This document shows positions 1-9,200 of a stretch of 32,268 nucleotides of DNA, piece by piece; positions within the stretch are counted from its first letter, which is position 1; every line of letters starts with the position of its first letter. The stretch comes from DASPKS01 sp035628035 (GTDB lineage Bacteria > Bacteroidota > Rhodothermia > Rhodothermales > Rubricoccaceae), in contig DASPKS010000075.1 of assembly GCA_035628035.1 (NCBI GenBank), forward strand, positions 1 through 32,268, written 5' to 3'. The notes beneath the pieces are model-generated. The model was not told where the DNA came from, did no database searches, and saw only the letters and a program-made list of their open reading frames with translations. The position numbers were made by a program, and so were the translations under genes.

Positions 1-1
1 C

Positions 2-238
2 ATGGGATGGTGTGATGTTGGGCCTTGCCCCCCTCCGCCCGCGCCTGAGGCGTACCTGAACGCTTATAACTACGCTGCCCTGGCGAGCGTCGGAAAGCGA
101 TTAGAACTAGCTCCGCCGGAAGCAATCGAATGGGCTGAGCAGAACGGTTTCGGTGCAGCGTTCGTGTGGCAGGAGCAGGCGTCAACCCTCCTGATGGAGA
201 TTGAGCGTGAGAGCGCGAGGACATGCGACTGCGAGTAA
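2..238 (+). CDS. Short hypothetical ORF, possibly a 3' fragment
   Basis: The reading frame is open from the window edge to a TAA stop, 3 bases before the next start codon. It could be a complete 78-residue protein or the end of a longer one. It has a proline-rich start followed by a mixed alpha-helical-looking stretch, with no motif I recognise. Its codons are clearly less GC3-biased than those of all neighbouring genes (TTA, CTA, GAA, GCA and ATT occur), so it may be recently acquired or not translated at all. Its closeness to the acetyltransferase on the same strand would fit co-transcription. No function can be assigned. Confidence 0.4.
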   Translation: MGWCDVGPCPPPPAPEAYLNAYNYAALASVGKRLELAPPEAIEWAEQNGFGAAFVWQEQASTLLMEIERESARTCDCE

Positions 239-241
239 GTA

Positions 242-745
242 ATGGAGATTCGTCCTGAGACACTCGCTGATCGCGACGCCGTGCGTCGGGTGAACGAGGC
301 AGCGTTCGGGCAGCCGGACGAGGCCCACCTCGTGGACCGCCTCCGCGAGCGCGCGCCGGCCTACCTCGGGCTCGCCGCTGTGCGCGAAGGCAAAGTCGTC
401 GGGCACATTGCGTTCACGCCCGTCACGCTGGACCCGCCCCGGCCGGCCCTCCATGCGTGGGGCCTCGCGCCGATGGCGGTCCTGCCAGAGCACCAGCGCG
501 AGGGCATCGGCACATGGCTCGTCGAAGCGGGGCTGGCGGCGCTCCGCGCGGAGGACGCCTGCGCCGTGTTCGTCCTCGGGCACGCGGCCTACTACCCCCG
601 CTTCGGCTTCGCGCCCGCGCCGCCGCGCGGCCTCCGCTGCACCTACCCCGTACCGGACGAGGTGTTTATGGCGCTGGAGCTGGTGCCCGGCGCGCTCGAC
701 GGCGTGACCGGCACCGTCCACTACGATGACGCCTTTTCGGGCTAG
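242..745 (+). CDS. GNAT family N-acetyltransferase (YhbS-like)
   Basis: This 167-residue protein has the GNAT fold signature. The N-terminal strand starts with IRPETLADRDAV, and the acetyl-CoA pyrophosphate-binding loop QREGIG lies at residues 85-90 after the strand LAPMAVLP. The later AAYYPRFGFAPAP segment is typical of the YhbS subgroup, where a Y-P-R-F-G-F stretch follows strand 5. GNAT enzymes transfer acetyl from acetyl-CoA to an amine; the substrate here cannot be read from sequence. The ATG is 3 bases after the stop of the preceding small ORF. The gene ends 7 bases before the convergent exonuclease gene, and I see no strong terminator between them. Confidence 0.88.
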   Translation: MEIRPETLADRDAVRRVNEAAFGQPDEAHLVDRLRERAPAYLGLAAVREGKVVGHIAFTPVTLDPPRPALHAWGLAPMAVLPEHQREGIGTWLVEAGLAALRAEDACAVFVLGHAAYYPRFGFAPAPPRGLRCTYPVPDEVFMALELVPGALDGVTGTVHYDDAFSG

Positions 746-752
746 CCCAGCC

Positions 753-2459
753 TCACTCCTCCTCTTCGATCGCTTCGGCGTCGTCAGGGACTGCGGCGAC
801 GAGGGCGTCGAGAACGCGCGAGAGGAAAAGGTCGGGGTCGAGACCGGGGGCCCAGCGGACCATCCGCGCGGGGTGGAGGCGCATCCAGTGGGCGAGGATG
901 CGGATGGCGTCCACCTCCTGCCGGTCGAACCGCTCGGGCACCGGCGCGTCGAGCGAGAAGGCAGCCGCGAGCGCGGCGGCGAGCGCTTCGAGGTCCGCTG
1001 CGTCGGGCGGCGTGGGCACGCGGAGGCGCCCGGCGAGCCGTCCTGCGCGGATCATGAAGAGCTGCGACGCCTCGCCGCTCGCCTCCGGCTCGATGAGAAC
1101 GGCGTGGTGGTCGTGGACGGCGCCCGCCACGCGCCGCTGGTAGTCGAGCATCCGCTCCAGCCGGCGGAGCTGGTCGCGGTAGTACCCGGCGAGCTCGAAC
1201 TCGCGCCCGGCAGCGGCCTCGTGCATCGCCGCCTCCACCGTCGCGAGCGCCGTCTCGTCGTGCCCGGTGAGGAAGCGGCGCACCTGGTCGACTACGCGGG
1301 GGTAGACGGCCGCCCCTTCGCCGCCCACGCACGGCGCGGTGCACCGCCCCATCGCGTGGTACAGACACGGGCGGCCGAGGTGGAACACGGGGTCGTCGCA
1401 CTCGCGGAGCTGGAACAGCCGCCCGATCAGCTCCACCAGCTCCTCGGCCTGGTAGCGGCGCGGGAGCGGGCCGTAGTACTCAGCCCCGTCGCCCTCGATG
1501 AAGTGGACCCACGAGAGCGTGGGGTACGGATGTGTGGTGTCGAGCTTGAGGAAGGGGTAGTCGCGGTAGCGGCGGCCTGCGCGGTTGAAGTGCGGGAGGT
1601 GGTGCTTGATGAGGCGGCTCTCTTCGAGGAGCGCGGCCAGCTCCGTCCCCGTCTCCTCCCACGTCACGTCGCGCACCTCGCGGACGAGCTTCTGGATGTG
1701 CGGGGCGTGGTTGTCGACGGCGTTGAAGTACGTCCGCACGCGGGCGCTGAGCCGCTTCGCCTTGCCGACGTAGATCACCTGCCCGCGCTTGTCGCGCATG
1801 AAGTAGACGCCCGGCCGGTCGGGCACGCGCGGGAGGACCTCTTTCCGGATGCGGACGAGGTGCGCGGGCTCGCGGCGGGTGTCTCGGTAGCGGCGGTGCT
1901 GGAAAGCGAGGAGTTCCTCCGCCGTCTCGATCCCGAACTCGCGCTTGAGCCGCTCGACGAAGTGGAGGAGCAGCTTCGCCGTGGCCTCGGCGTCGCCGAG
2001 GGCGCGGTGGCGCCCGTTCACGCGGATCTCGAAGTGGTCGGTGAGGGCGGTGAGCCCCTTCGAGGAGAGCGTGGGGACAAGCCGCCGCGCCAGGCGGAGC
2101 GTGCACAGCGAGGGCCCCTTCAGCGGGGGGAGCCCGGCAAGGGCGAGCTCCTGGTCGATCACGCGGCGGTCGAACGGGAGGTTGTGCGCGACGAGCACGT
2201 CCTCCCCGAGGAAATCGAGCCAGGCCGGGAGGATATCGGCGGCCGCCGGCTGGTCGAACACCATCGCCGTCGAGATCCCCGTCAATAGCGTGATCCGGCG
2301 AGGGACATGGCGGCCGGGGTTGACGAGGTGCTGGAACGTGCCGACGACCTCGGCCCCGCGCACCTTCACCGCGCCGATCTCGATCATGCGGTCCTCCCCC
2401 GCCCGCGACCCGGTGGTCTCGGTGTCGGTGACGACGAACGTGGTCTCTTCGAGGCGCAT
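753..2459 (-). CDS. DnaQ-like 3'-5' exonuclease fused to UvrC/Cho-like GIY-YIG endonuclease
   Basis: The 568-residue protein joins two nucleases. Residues 1-175 form a DEDDh exonuclease: D12 and E14 in TDTETTG, D97 in AHNLPFD, and H151 and D156 in GRHRALGDA. Residues about 213-295 form a GIY-YIG domain (GVY at 217-219, YVG at 230-232, and a TELAALLEESRLIK helix carrying the expected glutamate). Next come a UvrC-type cysteine cluster (CLYHAMGRCTAPC, about 365-377) and a UVR-like motif (REFELAGYYRDQ, about 419-430). The RNase H-like and HhH domains that give UvrC its 5' incision are absent, as in Cho, and the last 120 residues are unassigned. Fusions of this kind are known in mycobacteria and some Bacteroidota. 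A DNA repair role is likely: incision followed by 3'-5' trimming. The acidic C-terminus ends in EEEE. Confidence 0.9.
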   Translation of the reverse strand: MRLEETTFVVTDTETTGSRAGEDRMIEIGAVKVRGAEVVGTFQHLVNPGRHVPRRITLLTGISTAMVFDQPAAADILPAWLDFLGEDVLVAHNLPFDRRVIDQELALAGLPPLKGPSLCTLRLARRLVPTLSSKGLTALTDHFEIRVNGRHRALGDAEATAKLLLHFVERLKREFGIETAEELLAFQHRRYRDTRREPAHLVRIRKEVLPRVPDRPGVYFMRDKRGQVIYVGKAKRLSARVRTYFNAVDNHAPHIQKLVREVRDVTWEETGTELAALLEESRLIKHHLPHFNRAGRRYRDYPFLKLDTTHPYPTLSWVHFIEGDGAEYYGPLPRRYQAEELVELIGRLFQLRECDDPVFHLGRPCLYHAMGRCTAPCVGGEGAAVYPRVVDQVRRFLTGHDETALATVEAAMHEAAAGREFELAGYYRDQLRRLERMLDYQRRVAGAVHDHHAVLIEPEASGEASQLFMIRAGRLAGRLRVPTPPDAADLEALAAALAAAFSLDAPVPERFDRQEVDAIRILAHWMRLHPARMVRWAPGLDPDLFLSRVLDALVAAVPDDAEAIEEEE

Positions 2460-2513
2460 CGGCGGGCGTACCGGGCCCGCGAAGGTCGCGTTCCCCCGGT
2501 GACGGCCCGGGCG

Positions 2514-3815
2514 TCAGCGGCCGGTCTCCAGGTCGAGCGCGTCGAAGAGCGCCTGGCCGACGGCGTCGTTCCGCATCACGCCGCGGAGCCGCTCCGATCC
2601 AGGCCCGAAGCTGTAGAGCGGGACGTCTACCGCCGTGTGGCCGCCGGTCGTCCAGCCCACGCCGGCGCGGCGCGAGAGCACGTCCGCGACGACGGCCTCC
2701 ACGCCGGGTCCGGGCTGGCCTTCCATCGCGGCCACGAGCGCGGCCTCCTCAGCGGGGGTAAGGGTGGTCACGTTCGCGCCAGAGGCGAGCACACCGGCGG
2801 GGGCTTCCCCTGCGCGGAGGCGGTCGGCCATGCGGTCGGCCGTCTGCGAGACGGCGGCGAGGAAGGCCGGCTGCCAGTCGTAGACGTTGTCGCGGCCGAG
2901 CGCGAGCCCGCCCGTCTCGTGGTCGGACACCCCCACGACGAGGGTGCGGCCGTCCTCCCGAGCGAAGCCGAGCGCGACGGCGACGGCGGCGTCGTAGGCG
3001 AGCACGTCGCCGAGCGTCCCGGCCGGGTCGTTGCCGTGCGCGGCATGGTCGATGCGGCTGCCCTCCACCATCAGGAAGAACCCCTCTTCCTCCCCGGCCT
3101 CACTCTCGCTGAGAAGGTCGAGCGCCTTCCGGGTCATCTCGGCGAGGCTCGGCTCGTCGGTCTCGTCGCGGTCGAGCTCGTAGGCGAGGTGGTCGTCGGC
3201 GAGGAGGGCGAGGGCGGGCACCGCTGCGAGGGCGTCGTACTCCGCGCGGCTGGTGGCGACGTGCACCCCGGCGCGGCGGGCCTGCTCGATCAGGTCGTGC
3301 GGGTCGGTCCGGCTGCCGCCGATGGCCTCGGGCGTAAAGAAGCGCGCGCCCCCGCCGAAGAGCACTTCGATCCCGAGCTTCACCATCCGCGCTGCGATCT
3401 CGGCTTCCATGTCGCGGTCGGGCACGTGCGCGGCGAAGGAGGCGGGCGTGGCGTGCGTGATTCGGCTCGTGGCCACGAGCCCCGTCGCCATCCCGCGCGC
3501 CTCGGCCGCTTCGAGGATCGTTCGGCAGGGCTGCCGGGCATCGTCCATGGCAATGGCGCTGTCGAAGGTGCGGAGGGCGCACGCGTAGGCCGTCGCCCCG
3601 GCGGCGGAGTCGGTCACCTCGCTGGTGGACGAGGCCGTGCCGATGCTTCCCGCGAGGATGCCGTCGAGGGCGAGTGGGCGCCCGGTAGCCTGGCGTGCCA
3701 TCGTAGCGAAGGCGGGTCCGAACCCGTCGCCGATGAAGAGGACGACGTTGCGGGGGCGCTCCTGCGCGGCGGCGAGGGCGGGGATCAGCAGGAAGACGAG
3801 GAGGAGTCGGCGCAT
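2514..3815 (-). CDS. Secreted alkaline phosphatase (PhoA superfamily)
   Basis: This 433-residue protein is a zinc/magnesium alkaline phosphatase that releases phosphate from monoesters outside the cytoplasm. I start it at the internal ATG giving MRRLLLVFLLIPALAAAQ, a clear signal peptide; the longer frame starting 54 bases upstream would bury it. Family residues visible are the metal ligand D30 in VLFIGDG, the nucleophile S70 in VTDSAAGATA (compare TDSAASATA in E. coli PhoA), the THATPASFAAH metal-binding segment, EGSRIDHAAHGND, DHETGG, and the final GGHTAVDVPLYSFG histidine. The gene lies 54 bases upstream of the exonuclease gene on the same strand and is divergent from malate dehydrogenase. 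No Pho box could be recognised. Confidence 0.93.
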   Translation of the reverse strand: MRRLLLVFLLIPALAAAQERPRNVVLFIGDGFGPAFATMARQATGRPLALDGILAGSIGTASSTSEVTDSAAGATAYACALRTFDSAIAMDDARQPCRTILEAAEARGMATGLVATSRITHATPASFAAHVPDRDMEAEIAARMVKLGIEVLFGGGARFFTPEAIGGSRTDPHDLIEQARRAGVHVATSRAEYDALAAVPALALLADDHLAYELDRDETDEPSLAEMTRKALDLLSESEAGEEEGFFLMVEGSRIDHAAHGNDPAGTLGDVLAYDAAVAVALGFAREDGRTLVVGVSDHETGGLALGRDNVYDWQPAFLAAVSQTADRMADRLRAGEAPAGVLASGANVTTLTPAEEAALVAAMEGQPGPGVEAVVADVLSRRAGVGWTTGGHTAVDVPLYSFGPGSERLRGVMRNDAVGQALFDALDLETGR

Positions 3816-3929
3816 CAGGAGGGCGGCAAAGGCATGGGAAGTTCGCCCGGCGCGATGCAGGGTGCGCAACGGCCGGCAATTCGCAGGTTATCCGCAGGGG
3901 TGGACACGTGCGCGGCGGAGGGCCATCGG

Positions 3930-3935
3930 TAAAAT
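3930..3935 (+). promoter_or_regulatory. Possible -10 element for mdh
   Basis: TAAAAT stands out in an otherwise GC-rich 158-base gap between the divergent phosphatase and mdh genes, 38 bases before the mdh ATG. No well-spaced -35 is visible (TGGACA at 3901-3906 is 23 bases upstream, too far for a standard spacer). This is a weak call from base composition and position only. Confidence 0.25.
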
Positions 3936-3973
3936 CGCGAAACGCACCCTCAGCTCATCATCTGCCTCCTGTC

Positions 3974-4909
3974 ATGAAGCTCACCGTCGTCGGGGCCGGG
4001 AACGTCGGGGCCACCGTGGCCGACTGCGTCGCCCGCATGGACATCGTGAACGAGATCGCCCTCGTGGACATCGTCGAGGGCGTCGCGAAGGGGAAGGCGC
4101 TCGACCTCTGGGAGAGCGCGCCCATCCACGGGTACGACACCCGCCTCGTCGGCGGGAGCGACTACGGCCTCACCGAGGGCTCCGACCTCTGCGTGATCAC
4201 GGCCGGCCTCCCGCGGAAGCCCGGGATGAGCCGCGACGACCTCCTCAAGGTGAACGCCGAGATCGTCGGCTCCGTCACGCGGCAGCTCGTCGACCGCAGC
4301 CCCGACACCATCCTCATCGTCGTCTCCAACCCGCTCGACGTGATGACGTACGTGGCCTACCTCGAGAGCGGGTTCCCGAGCCAGCGCGTGATGGGGATGG
4401 CCGGCGTGCTCGACACCGCGCGCTACCGCTCGTTCCTCGCGATGGAGCTCAACGTGTCCGTGCGCGACATCCAGGCCATGCTCCTCGGCGGCCACGGCGA
4501 CACGATGGTGCCGCTCCCGCGCTTCACCTCCATCGCCGGCAAGCCGCTCCCGGAGCTGCTTCCGCCCGACCGGATCGAGGCCATCGTGGACCGCGCGAAG
4601 AAGGGCGGCGGCGAGATCGTCAACCTCATGGGCACGAGCGCGTGGTACGCGCCGGGCGCTGCCGCCGCCGAGATGGTCGAGGCCATCGTGAAGGACTCCA
4701 ACCGCGTGCTCCCCGCCGCCGCGTGGGTGACCGGGCAGTACGGGCTGCACGACCTGTTCATCGGCGTGCCGGTCAAGCTCGGCGCGGGGGGGATCAAGGA
4801 GATCGTGGAGCTGAACCTGACCGCCGACGAGCAGGCGCTGATGCAGGCGTCGGCCGAGGCCGTGCGCGAGATCACCGAGGCCTACGAGCGGATCAAGGCG
4901 ACGGCCTGA
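3974..4909 (+). CDS. mdh: Malate dehydrogenase, NAD-dependent
   Basis: The enzyme interconverts malate and oxaloacetate in the TCA cycle. The 311-residue product belongs to the LDH-like MDH group. It shows the NAD-binding GAGNVGATVA at residues 7-16, D32 in ALVDI for NAD preference, and the substrate loop PRKPGMSRDD with R81 and R87 (arginine at the position that selects malate over lactate). It also has N119 in VSNPLDVMTY, GMAGVLDTARYRSFL, and the catalytic H174 in GGHGDTMVPL. I use the ATG giving MKLTVVGAGN because the upstream extension is not family-like. The bases before it are pyrimidine-rich, with no Shine-Dalgarno. A strong terminator follows about 25 bases after the stop. Confidence 0.97.
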   Translation: MKLTVVGAGNVGATVADCVARMDIVNEIALVDIVEGVAKGKALDLWESAPIHGYDTRLVGGSDYGLTEGSDLCVITAGLPRKPGMSRDDLLKVNAEIVGSVTRQLVDRSPDTILIVVSNPLDVMTYVAYLESGFPSQRVMGMAGVLDTARYRSFLAMELNVSVRDIQAMLLGGHGDTMVPLPRFTSIAGKPLPELLPPDRIEAIVDRAKKGGGEIVNLMGTSAWYAPGAAAAEMVEAIVKDSNRVLPAAAWVTGQYGLHDLFIGVPVKLGAGGIKEIVELNLTADEQALMQASAEAVREITEAYERIKATA

Positions 4910-4933
4910 TTCTTTTGCTCGCTGTCCGGTCCC

Positions 4934-4968
4934 GGGGCGCCGCCAGTGGGGCGACGCCCCTTCTTTTT
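4934..4968 (+). terminator. Rho-independent terminator after mdh
   Basis: An interrupted hairpin pairs GGGGCG (4934-4939) with CGCCCC (4955-4960) and CGCC (4941-4944) with GGCG (4950-4953), with one C/A mismatch. It is followed directly by TTCTTTTT (4961-4968). A smaller alternative hairpin, GGGGC-GAC-GCCCC (4948-4960), sits in front of the same T-run. Confidence 0.85.
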
Positions 4969-4980
4969 GCCTTCCGGACG

Positions 4981-5169
4981 GCCCCCGACGGGTTCGGAGA
5001 GGCCGCCGACGGGTACGAAACCGTCGCCGACCCCTTCGAAATCGTCCCCGACGGGTACGAAGGGGCTCCCGACGGGTACGGAAGGATTGCCGGAGGGTTC
5101 GAAGCCATCGCCGGAGGGTAGGAAACGGCTGCTGGAGGGTAGGAAGCCGTTCCCGGAGGATAGGAAACG
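4981..5169. repeat. Array of nine degenerate 21-bp tandem repeats
   Basis: Nine consecutive 21-base units begin at 4981, 5002, 5023, 5044, 5065, 5086, 5107, 5128 and 5149. Each has the form of a pyrimidine-rich lead, then CCGACGGGTACGAA or CCGGAGGGTAGGAA, then a variable triplet. A partial tenth unit (CTTCCCGACC) follows. The first five units carry the GACGGGTAC or GACGGGTTC form (unit 3 is GACCCCTTC); units 6-9 drift to GGAGGGT or GGAGGAT, so the array changes along its length. It fills most of the 319-base gap between mdh and the T9SS cargo gene. Because 21 is a multiple of three, several frames stay open and read as heptapeptide repeats such as APDGYGR. The array lies beyond the mdh terminator with no credible start, so I treat it as non-coding. 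Origin and role are unknown. Confidence 0.85.
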
Positions 5170-5228
5170 CTTCCCGACCGCCCGGCGGCGCCATTCTGAC
5201 AGGCCGCCGCAACAATTCGGCAGATACG

Positions 5229-6173
5229 CTATCGCCGTACCACCCGCGCCATCGCTGCCTGCCCGTCGGCGCCCGTCACGCGGACGAGGTACACGCCCGG
5301 CGCCCAGCCCGAACCGTCGAGCCGGAGCACCCGCTGCCCGGCGGCGAGTGCCTGGCTTTCTTGGTGAAGACGCCGGCCCTGCACGTCGAAAACCTCAATG
5401 TGGAGGGCCAGCGCCATGGGCAAGCTGAGGGTGAGCGTGACAGCCTCGGCGAAGGGGTTTGGATACGTGCCGAACGCGAGCGCAGGGGGGGCCGCCGGCA
5501 CCGGCTCGGCGCCCACCTGCACGGGCGTCCCGTACTCCACACCGCCGACGCGGGCATAGTGCAGGTGCTGCGCGTACTCGATAAGGTCTGTGAGGGCGTA
5601 ACGGACGACGCCGAGGTCGGCTGCGTAGGCTTCGTCCCAGATGCCTCCGAAGAAGAAGTGCTTGTAAGGGCCGGCATAGGCACGCCCGCCTACTTCATAC
5701 TCCCATCGGTAGCTGCCCTGCATCCAGAAGGGCCCATCCCCGCATCCCTCTGCCGGGCCACCTGTAGAGTCCGCTGGGAAGGGCGTATCGAGCGGGCAGC
5801 CGGTCTCGGGCCACTCCTCGCCGTTCGCTCCCGGCCGCAGCACATGCGCGGAGAGAGTATCGAAGCGCAAGAGCGCATCGCCGGAGGGATATGGGGAGCC
5901 ACTGGCGGGCGTCCCGTCGAGGAGGTAGCTGCGCATCCGGCGCACGGCGTAGGTGCGGTCGTCGAGGAGGGTGTCGCCGACGACCTCCCAGACGAGGTAG
6001 TAGCGGCAAGGGTTGTTCGGAAGGCAAGGCGGCCCTTGCATATCCACCACTTCATATACCCATCGGTCGCCAAGGCCGAGGGGGTAGTACCGCCACGGCG
6101 CCGTCGTGTCGGGGACCTGCGCGGCAGCGGGCAGCGCGAGGAGGCAAAACAGAACAAGGAGCAGCGCACGCAT
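5229..6173 (-). CDS. Secreted protein with type IX secretion sorting domain
   Basis: This 314-residue protein has an N-terminal signal peptide (MRALLLVLFCLLALPAAAQ) and a C-terminal T9SS type A sorting domain at about residues 236-314. The sorting domain shows the typical YPNPF start (237-241), the IEVFDVQGRRL strand and the GVYLVRV end. The middle region (about 25-225) opens with YYPLGLGDRWVYEV, a pattern common in secreted Bacteroidota proteins of unknown function. It holds four cysteines (C50, C56, C126, C144) that could form two disulfides. The domain predicts export across the outer membrane and anchoring or release at the surface; no enzymatic motif is visible. It lies downstream of the large kinase gene on the same strand, 59 bases away. 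Confidence 0.85.
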   Translation of the reverse strand: MRALLLVLFCLLALPAAAQVPDTTAPWRYYPLGLGDRWVYEVVDMQGPPCLPNNPCRYYLVWEVVGDTLLDDRTYAVRRMRSYLLDGTPASGSPYPSGDALLRFDTLSAHVLRPGANGEEWPETGCPLDTPFPADSTGGPAEGCGDGPFWMQGSYRWEYEVGGRAYAGPYKHFFFGGIWDEAYAADLGVVRYALTDLIEYAQHLHYARVGGVEYGTPVQVGAEPVPAAPPALAFGTYPNPFAEAVTLTLSLPMALALHIEVFDVQGRRLHQESQALAAGQRVLRLDGSGWAPGVYLVRVTGADGQAAMARVVRR

Positions 6174-6232
6174 CCGAGGGGCGGCCGGGACTCCCCAAAC
6201 GGTACGGAATGGCCGCCGCTTCCGCAAGCACG

Positions 6233-9200
6233 CTAGGCCGTCCCGGCGGCGCCATCGCCGGCGGCGAGGGGGAACCGCATCCGGAACGTGGTCCCCTTCC
6301 CCTCCTCCGTCTCGAACGTGATCGTCCCCCCGCTCGCCTCCACGGCCTTCTTCACGATGGCGAGGCCGAGCCCCATCCCACTCGTCTTCGTCGAGAAGTT
6401 GGGCTGGAAGATCTTCGCGCGGAGGGTCTCGGGGATGCCCGCGCCGGTGTCGACGACCTCGCTGAGGGCGCACCCGTTCTCGGGGAGCGTGCGCACGGTG
6501 ACGTGGCCGGCACGGCCCTCGGGCATGGCCTGGAGCGCGTTCTTGAGGAGGTTGAGGTAGACGCGGCGCAGCTCCTCGCGGTCGGCCTCGACGACGAGGG
6601 GGCGCTTGGCGAGCGCGAGGTGGAGCTTCGCGCGGGGATGCTCGGCGTGGACCTCCTCCTCGAACAGCGCCGCCGCCTCGCGCACGACCTCGTTGAGGTC
6701 GACCGGCTCGACGCGCCGCCGCGGGAGGCGCGCGAAGCTGGAGAACTCGTCGGCGATGCGGCTGAGCGTCTCGATCTGCTCGACGAGCGTGGTCGTCGTC
6801 CGCTCGAACTGGCCGGCGAACTTCCGCTCCTCGGGCGTGGCGTCCTCGCCGGGGAGGTGGAACACGCGCCGGAGGTGCTGCACCGAGAGCTTCATCGGCA
6901 TCAGCGGGTTCTTGATCTCGTGGGCCACCTGGCGGGCCATCTCGCGCCAGGCCAGCTCGCGCTCCTGAAGGGCGAGCTGGCGGCGGCTCTCGACGAGCTG
7001 CGCCTGCATCCGGTTGAACGTGACGACGAGCTCGCCCACCTCGTCGTGGCCCTCCACCGGGATCGGCTCGTCGAGCCGCCCGGCGCCGACGGCCTGGAGC
7101 CCGCGCCGGAGCCGCTGGAACGGCCGCGTGAGCTGGTTCGCCAGCAGCGTCGTGATGAGGAAGATCACGATGAGGAGGAGGAGGAGCCCGCCGAAGAGGT
7201 ACGCCACGATGCGGGCCTGGCTCGCCTCGATGGCCGCCTGGTCGGGGAGCGTCGGCACGGCCACCGCGCCGACGGGGCGGCCCTCGGCGTCGGGCACGGC
7301 CTTGTAGCCCGTCGTGAACTCGAACGTGCCGAGGCGGTCGCGCACGAACGCGTAGGGCTCGCCCTCGAGGACGAGCGCGCGGTAGACCGCCGCCGGCAGC
7401 CGCGTCTCGACGAGCTGCTGGCGTACGAGCGAGGGCCGGCTCGACCCGACGAGGGCGTCGGCGCGGTAGAGGTGGAAGTCGATCCCGAGCGCGGCGCCGA
7501 CGGCCTCGGGGCGCACGCGCGCGAGGAGATCGGCCGTCGAGACGCCCGGCGCGGCGTCGGCGATGAGCGCGCTCTCGACACGCTCGAGCCGCTGGCGGAG
7601 GAGGTCGCGCACGGCCTGCTCGTTCTGCTCGGCGATGACCTGCTGCCCGATGAGCCCCGTCAGCCCCACGCTCGCGAGCCCGACGAGGAGGAACCGGTTG
7701 AGCACGCGGTCCCGGAAGCGCTGGCGCGGCGGCGGCCACAGCCCGGCCGCGCGACGAATCGGCAGCCCGAGGAGGAACATGACGAGGCCGGCGCCGAGCC
7801 CGGCCAGCGTAAGGCGGAAGAGGTGGAAGAGGTGGTCGTAGACGGCCGGCCGCGGCGCGCGCACCGCCACCACGTCGAGCTGCCCGGGCTTCGCTTCCTC
7901 GCCCTCGCCGACGGCGGTGTAGAACGCGCGGACGGGCTCGCCGCCGACGCGCTCGTTCCGCCAGAGCTGGCCTGCCTGGCGAAGGCTGTCCTGGAGCGCG
8001 GCGCCGAGACGGAAGGGGCCCGTCACGTCGGGGCGGCTGCGCACGAGCACGCCGTCGTCGTACTCGGCGTAGGAGAACGCCTCGGCTTCACGCCCGAGCG
8101 GGTCGGCGGGCACGAGCACGCGCGGGAACGGGGTCTCGGCGACGTAGCGGACGAGCCGCGGGCGCGCCTCGGCGTACACCCACGCGGCCGGCGGTGCGTC
8201 GTCACCCGGCTGGACGGGGCTGAGCCCGGCGTAGCGGAACACCCCGCGCCGCCGCTCGACCGGGCTCCGCATCACGAGGAACCCCCGCTGACCCCCCTCG
8301 ACGTAGCGGTCGCGGAGGCGCCGGAACCCGAGGGGATCGGTCTTGGGGACGCTGGCCTCGGTGCCGGGCACGGGGCGATCGGCGTAGTGCCCTAACGTGT
8401 CGCCTTCGGGGCTGTAGAGGACGAGGGCGGCGGTGTAGTCGGCCAGGGAGGCGAGGAGCGAGCCTGTCACGAGGCCCTCGGCCAGGGTGTCCACCACCTG
8501 CCGCGCGCTGTCGAGGGGGATCGTAGGGAGCCCGCGCCGCGCCGAGTCGGCGGTGGCGACGGCCGCGAGGAGCGCCGGGCGGAGGGCGTCGTCGTCGCGG
8601 GCCTCGGCGAGCACCTGCTCGACGGCGTAAACGGCGCGGGCGTCCTGCCCCCCCTCGAAGAGGTCGGCCGCGTCGGCGAGGAGGACGTCGCTCCGCTCGC
8701 GGACGGCCCGGTGCATGAGGACGTACGTGAGGGGGGCCAGCACGAGCACGCCCAGGAGCAGACCGCGGAACGAGAGCGGCGTCGTCCACCGGTTCGGTCC
8801 GCCGAGGAGGAACGCGGCGAGGGCCCCGCCCGCCAGCCCGAACGCGGCGGCTACGAGGGGCAGGAAGACGAGACCGGGCGCTTCCCCATCGAGCGGGAGC
8901 AGCAACGCCGCTAGCCCCAGCACGATGCCGCCGGCGAGGGCGCCCATCAAGCCTGCCCCGCGCCGTCGTCCCTCGCGCCCCATCACGACCGCAGCCCCCG
9001 CTGCCACGACGAGGACCACCGCCGCCGCCCCGATGAGCAGCGCGACGAACACCACGAGCGTGATGGCGTTGGGGAGCGGCGCGCTCCGGTCGAGGTAGCG
9101 GAGCGTGGCGTCGAGGACGGCGTGACGGACGGTGACGGCGTACGCCGCCGCCGTGAGCACGGCCAGCCCTACGCCCACGAGACCAAGGGCGACGCGCACG

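Noticed and set aside
726..2288. Long plus-strand frame opposite the exonuclease fusion
   Set aside because: It has V/E/R/L-rich antisense composition and no motifs, while the minus strand carries complete nuclease motifs. It is a high-GC shadow.
4946..5428. Open plus-strand frame with P-T-G-x-x repeats running through the 21-bp array
   Set aside because: It starts inside the mdh terminator hairpin and ends antisense within the T9SS cargo gene. The period being a multiple of three keeps frames open without coding.
6180..6217. Hairpin GGCGGCC/GGCCGCC between the kinase and the T9SS cargo gene
   Set aside because: The 24-base loop and lack of a T-run on either strand make a terminator unconvincing.
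5891..8395. 834-residue plus-strand frame opposite the kinase
   Set aside because: Low-complexity antisense composition. The kinase motifs on the minus strand are unambiguous.
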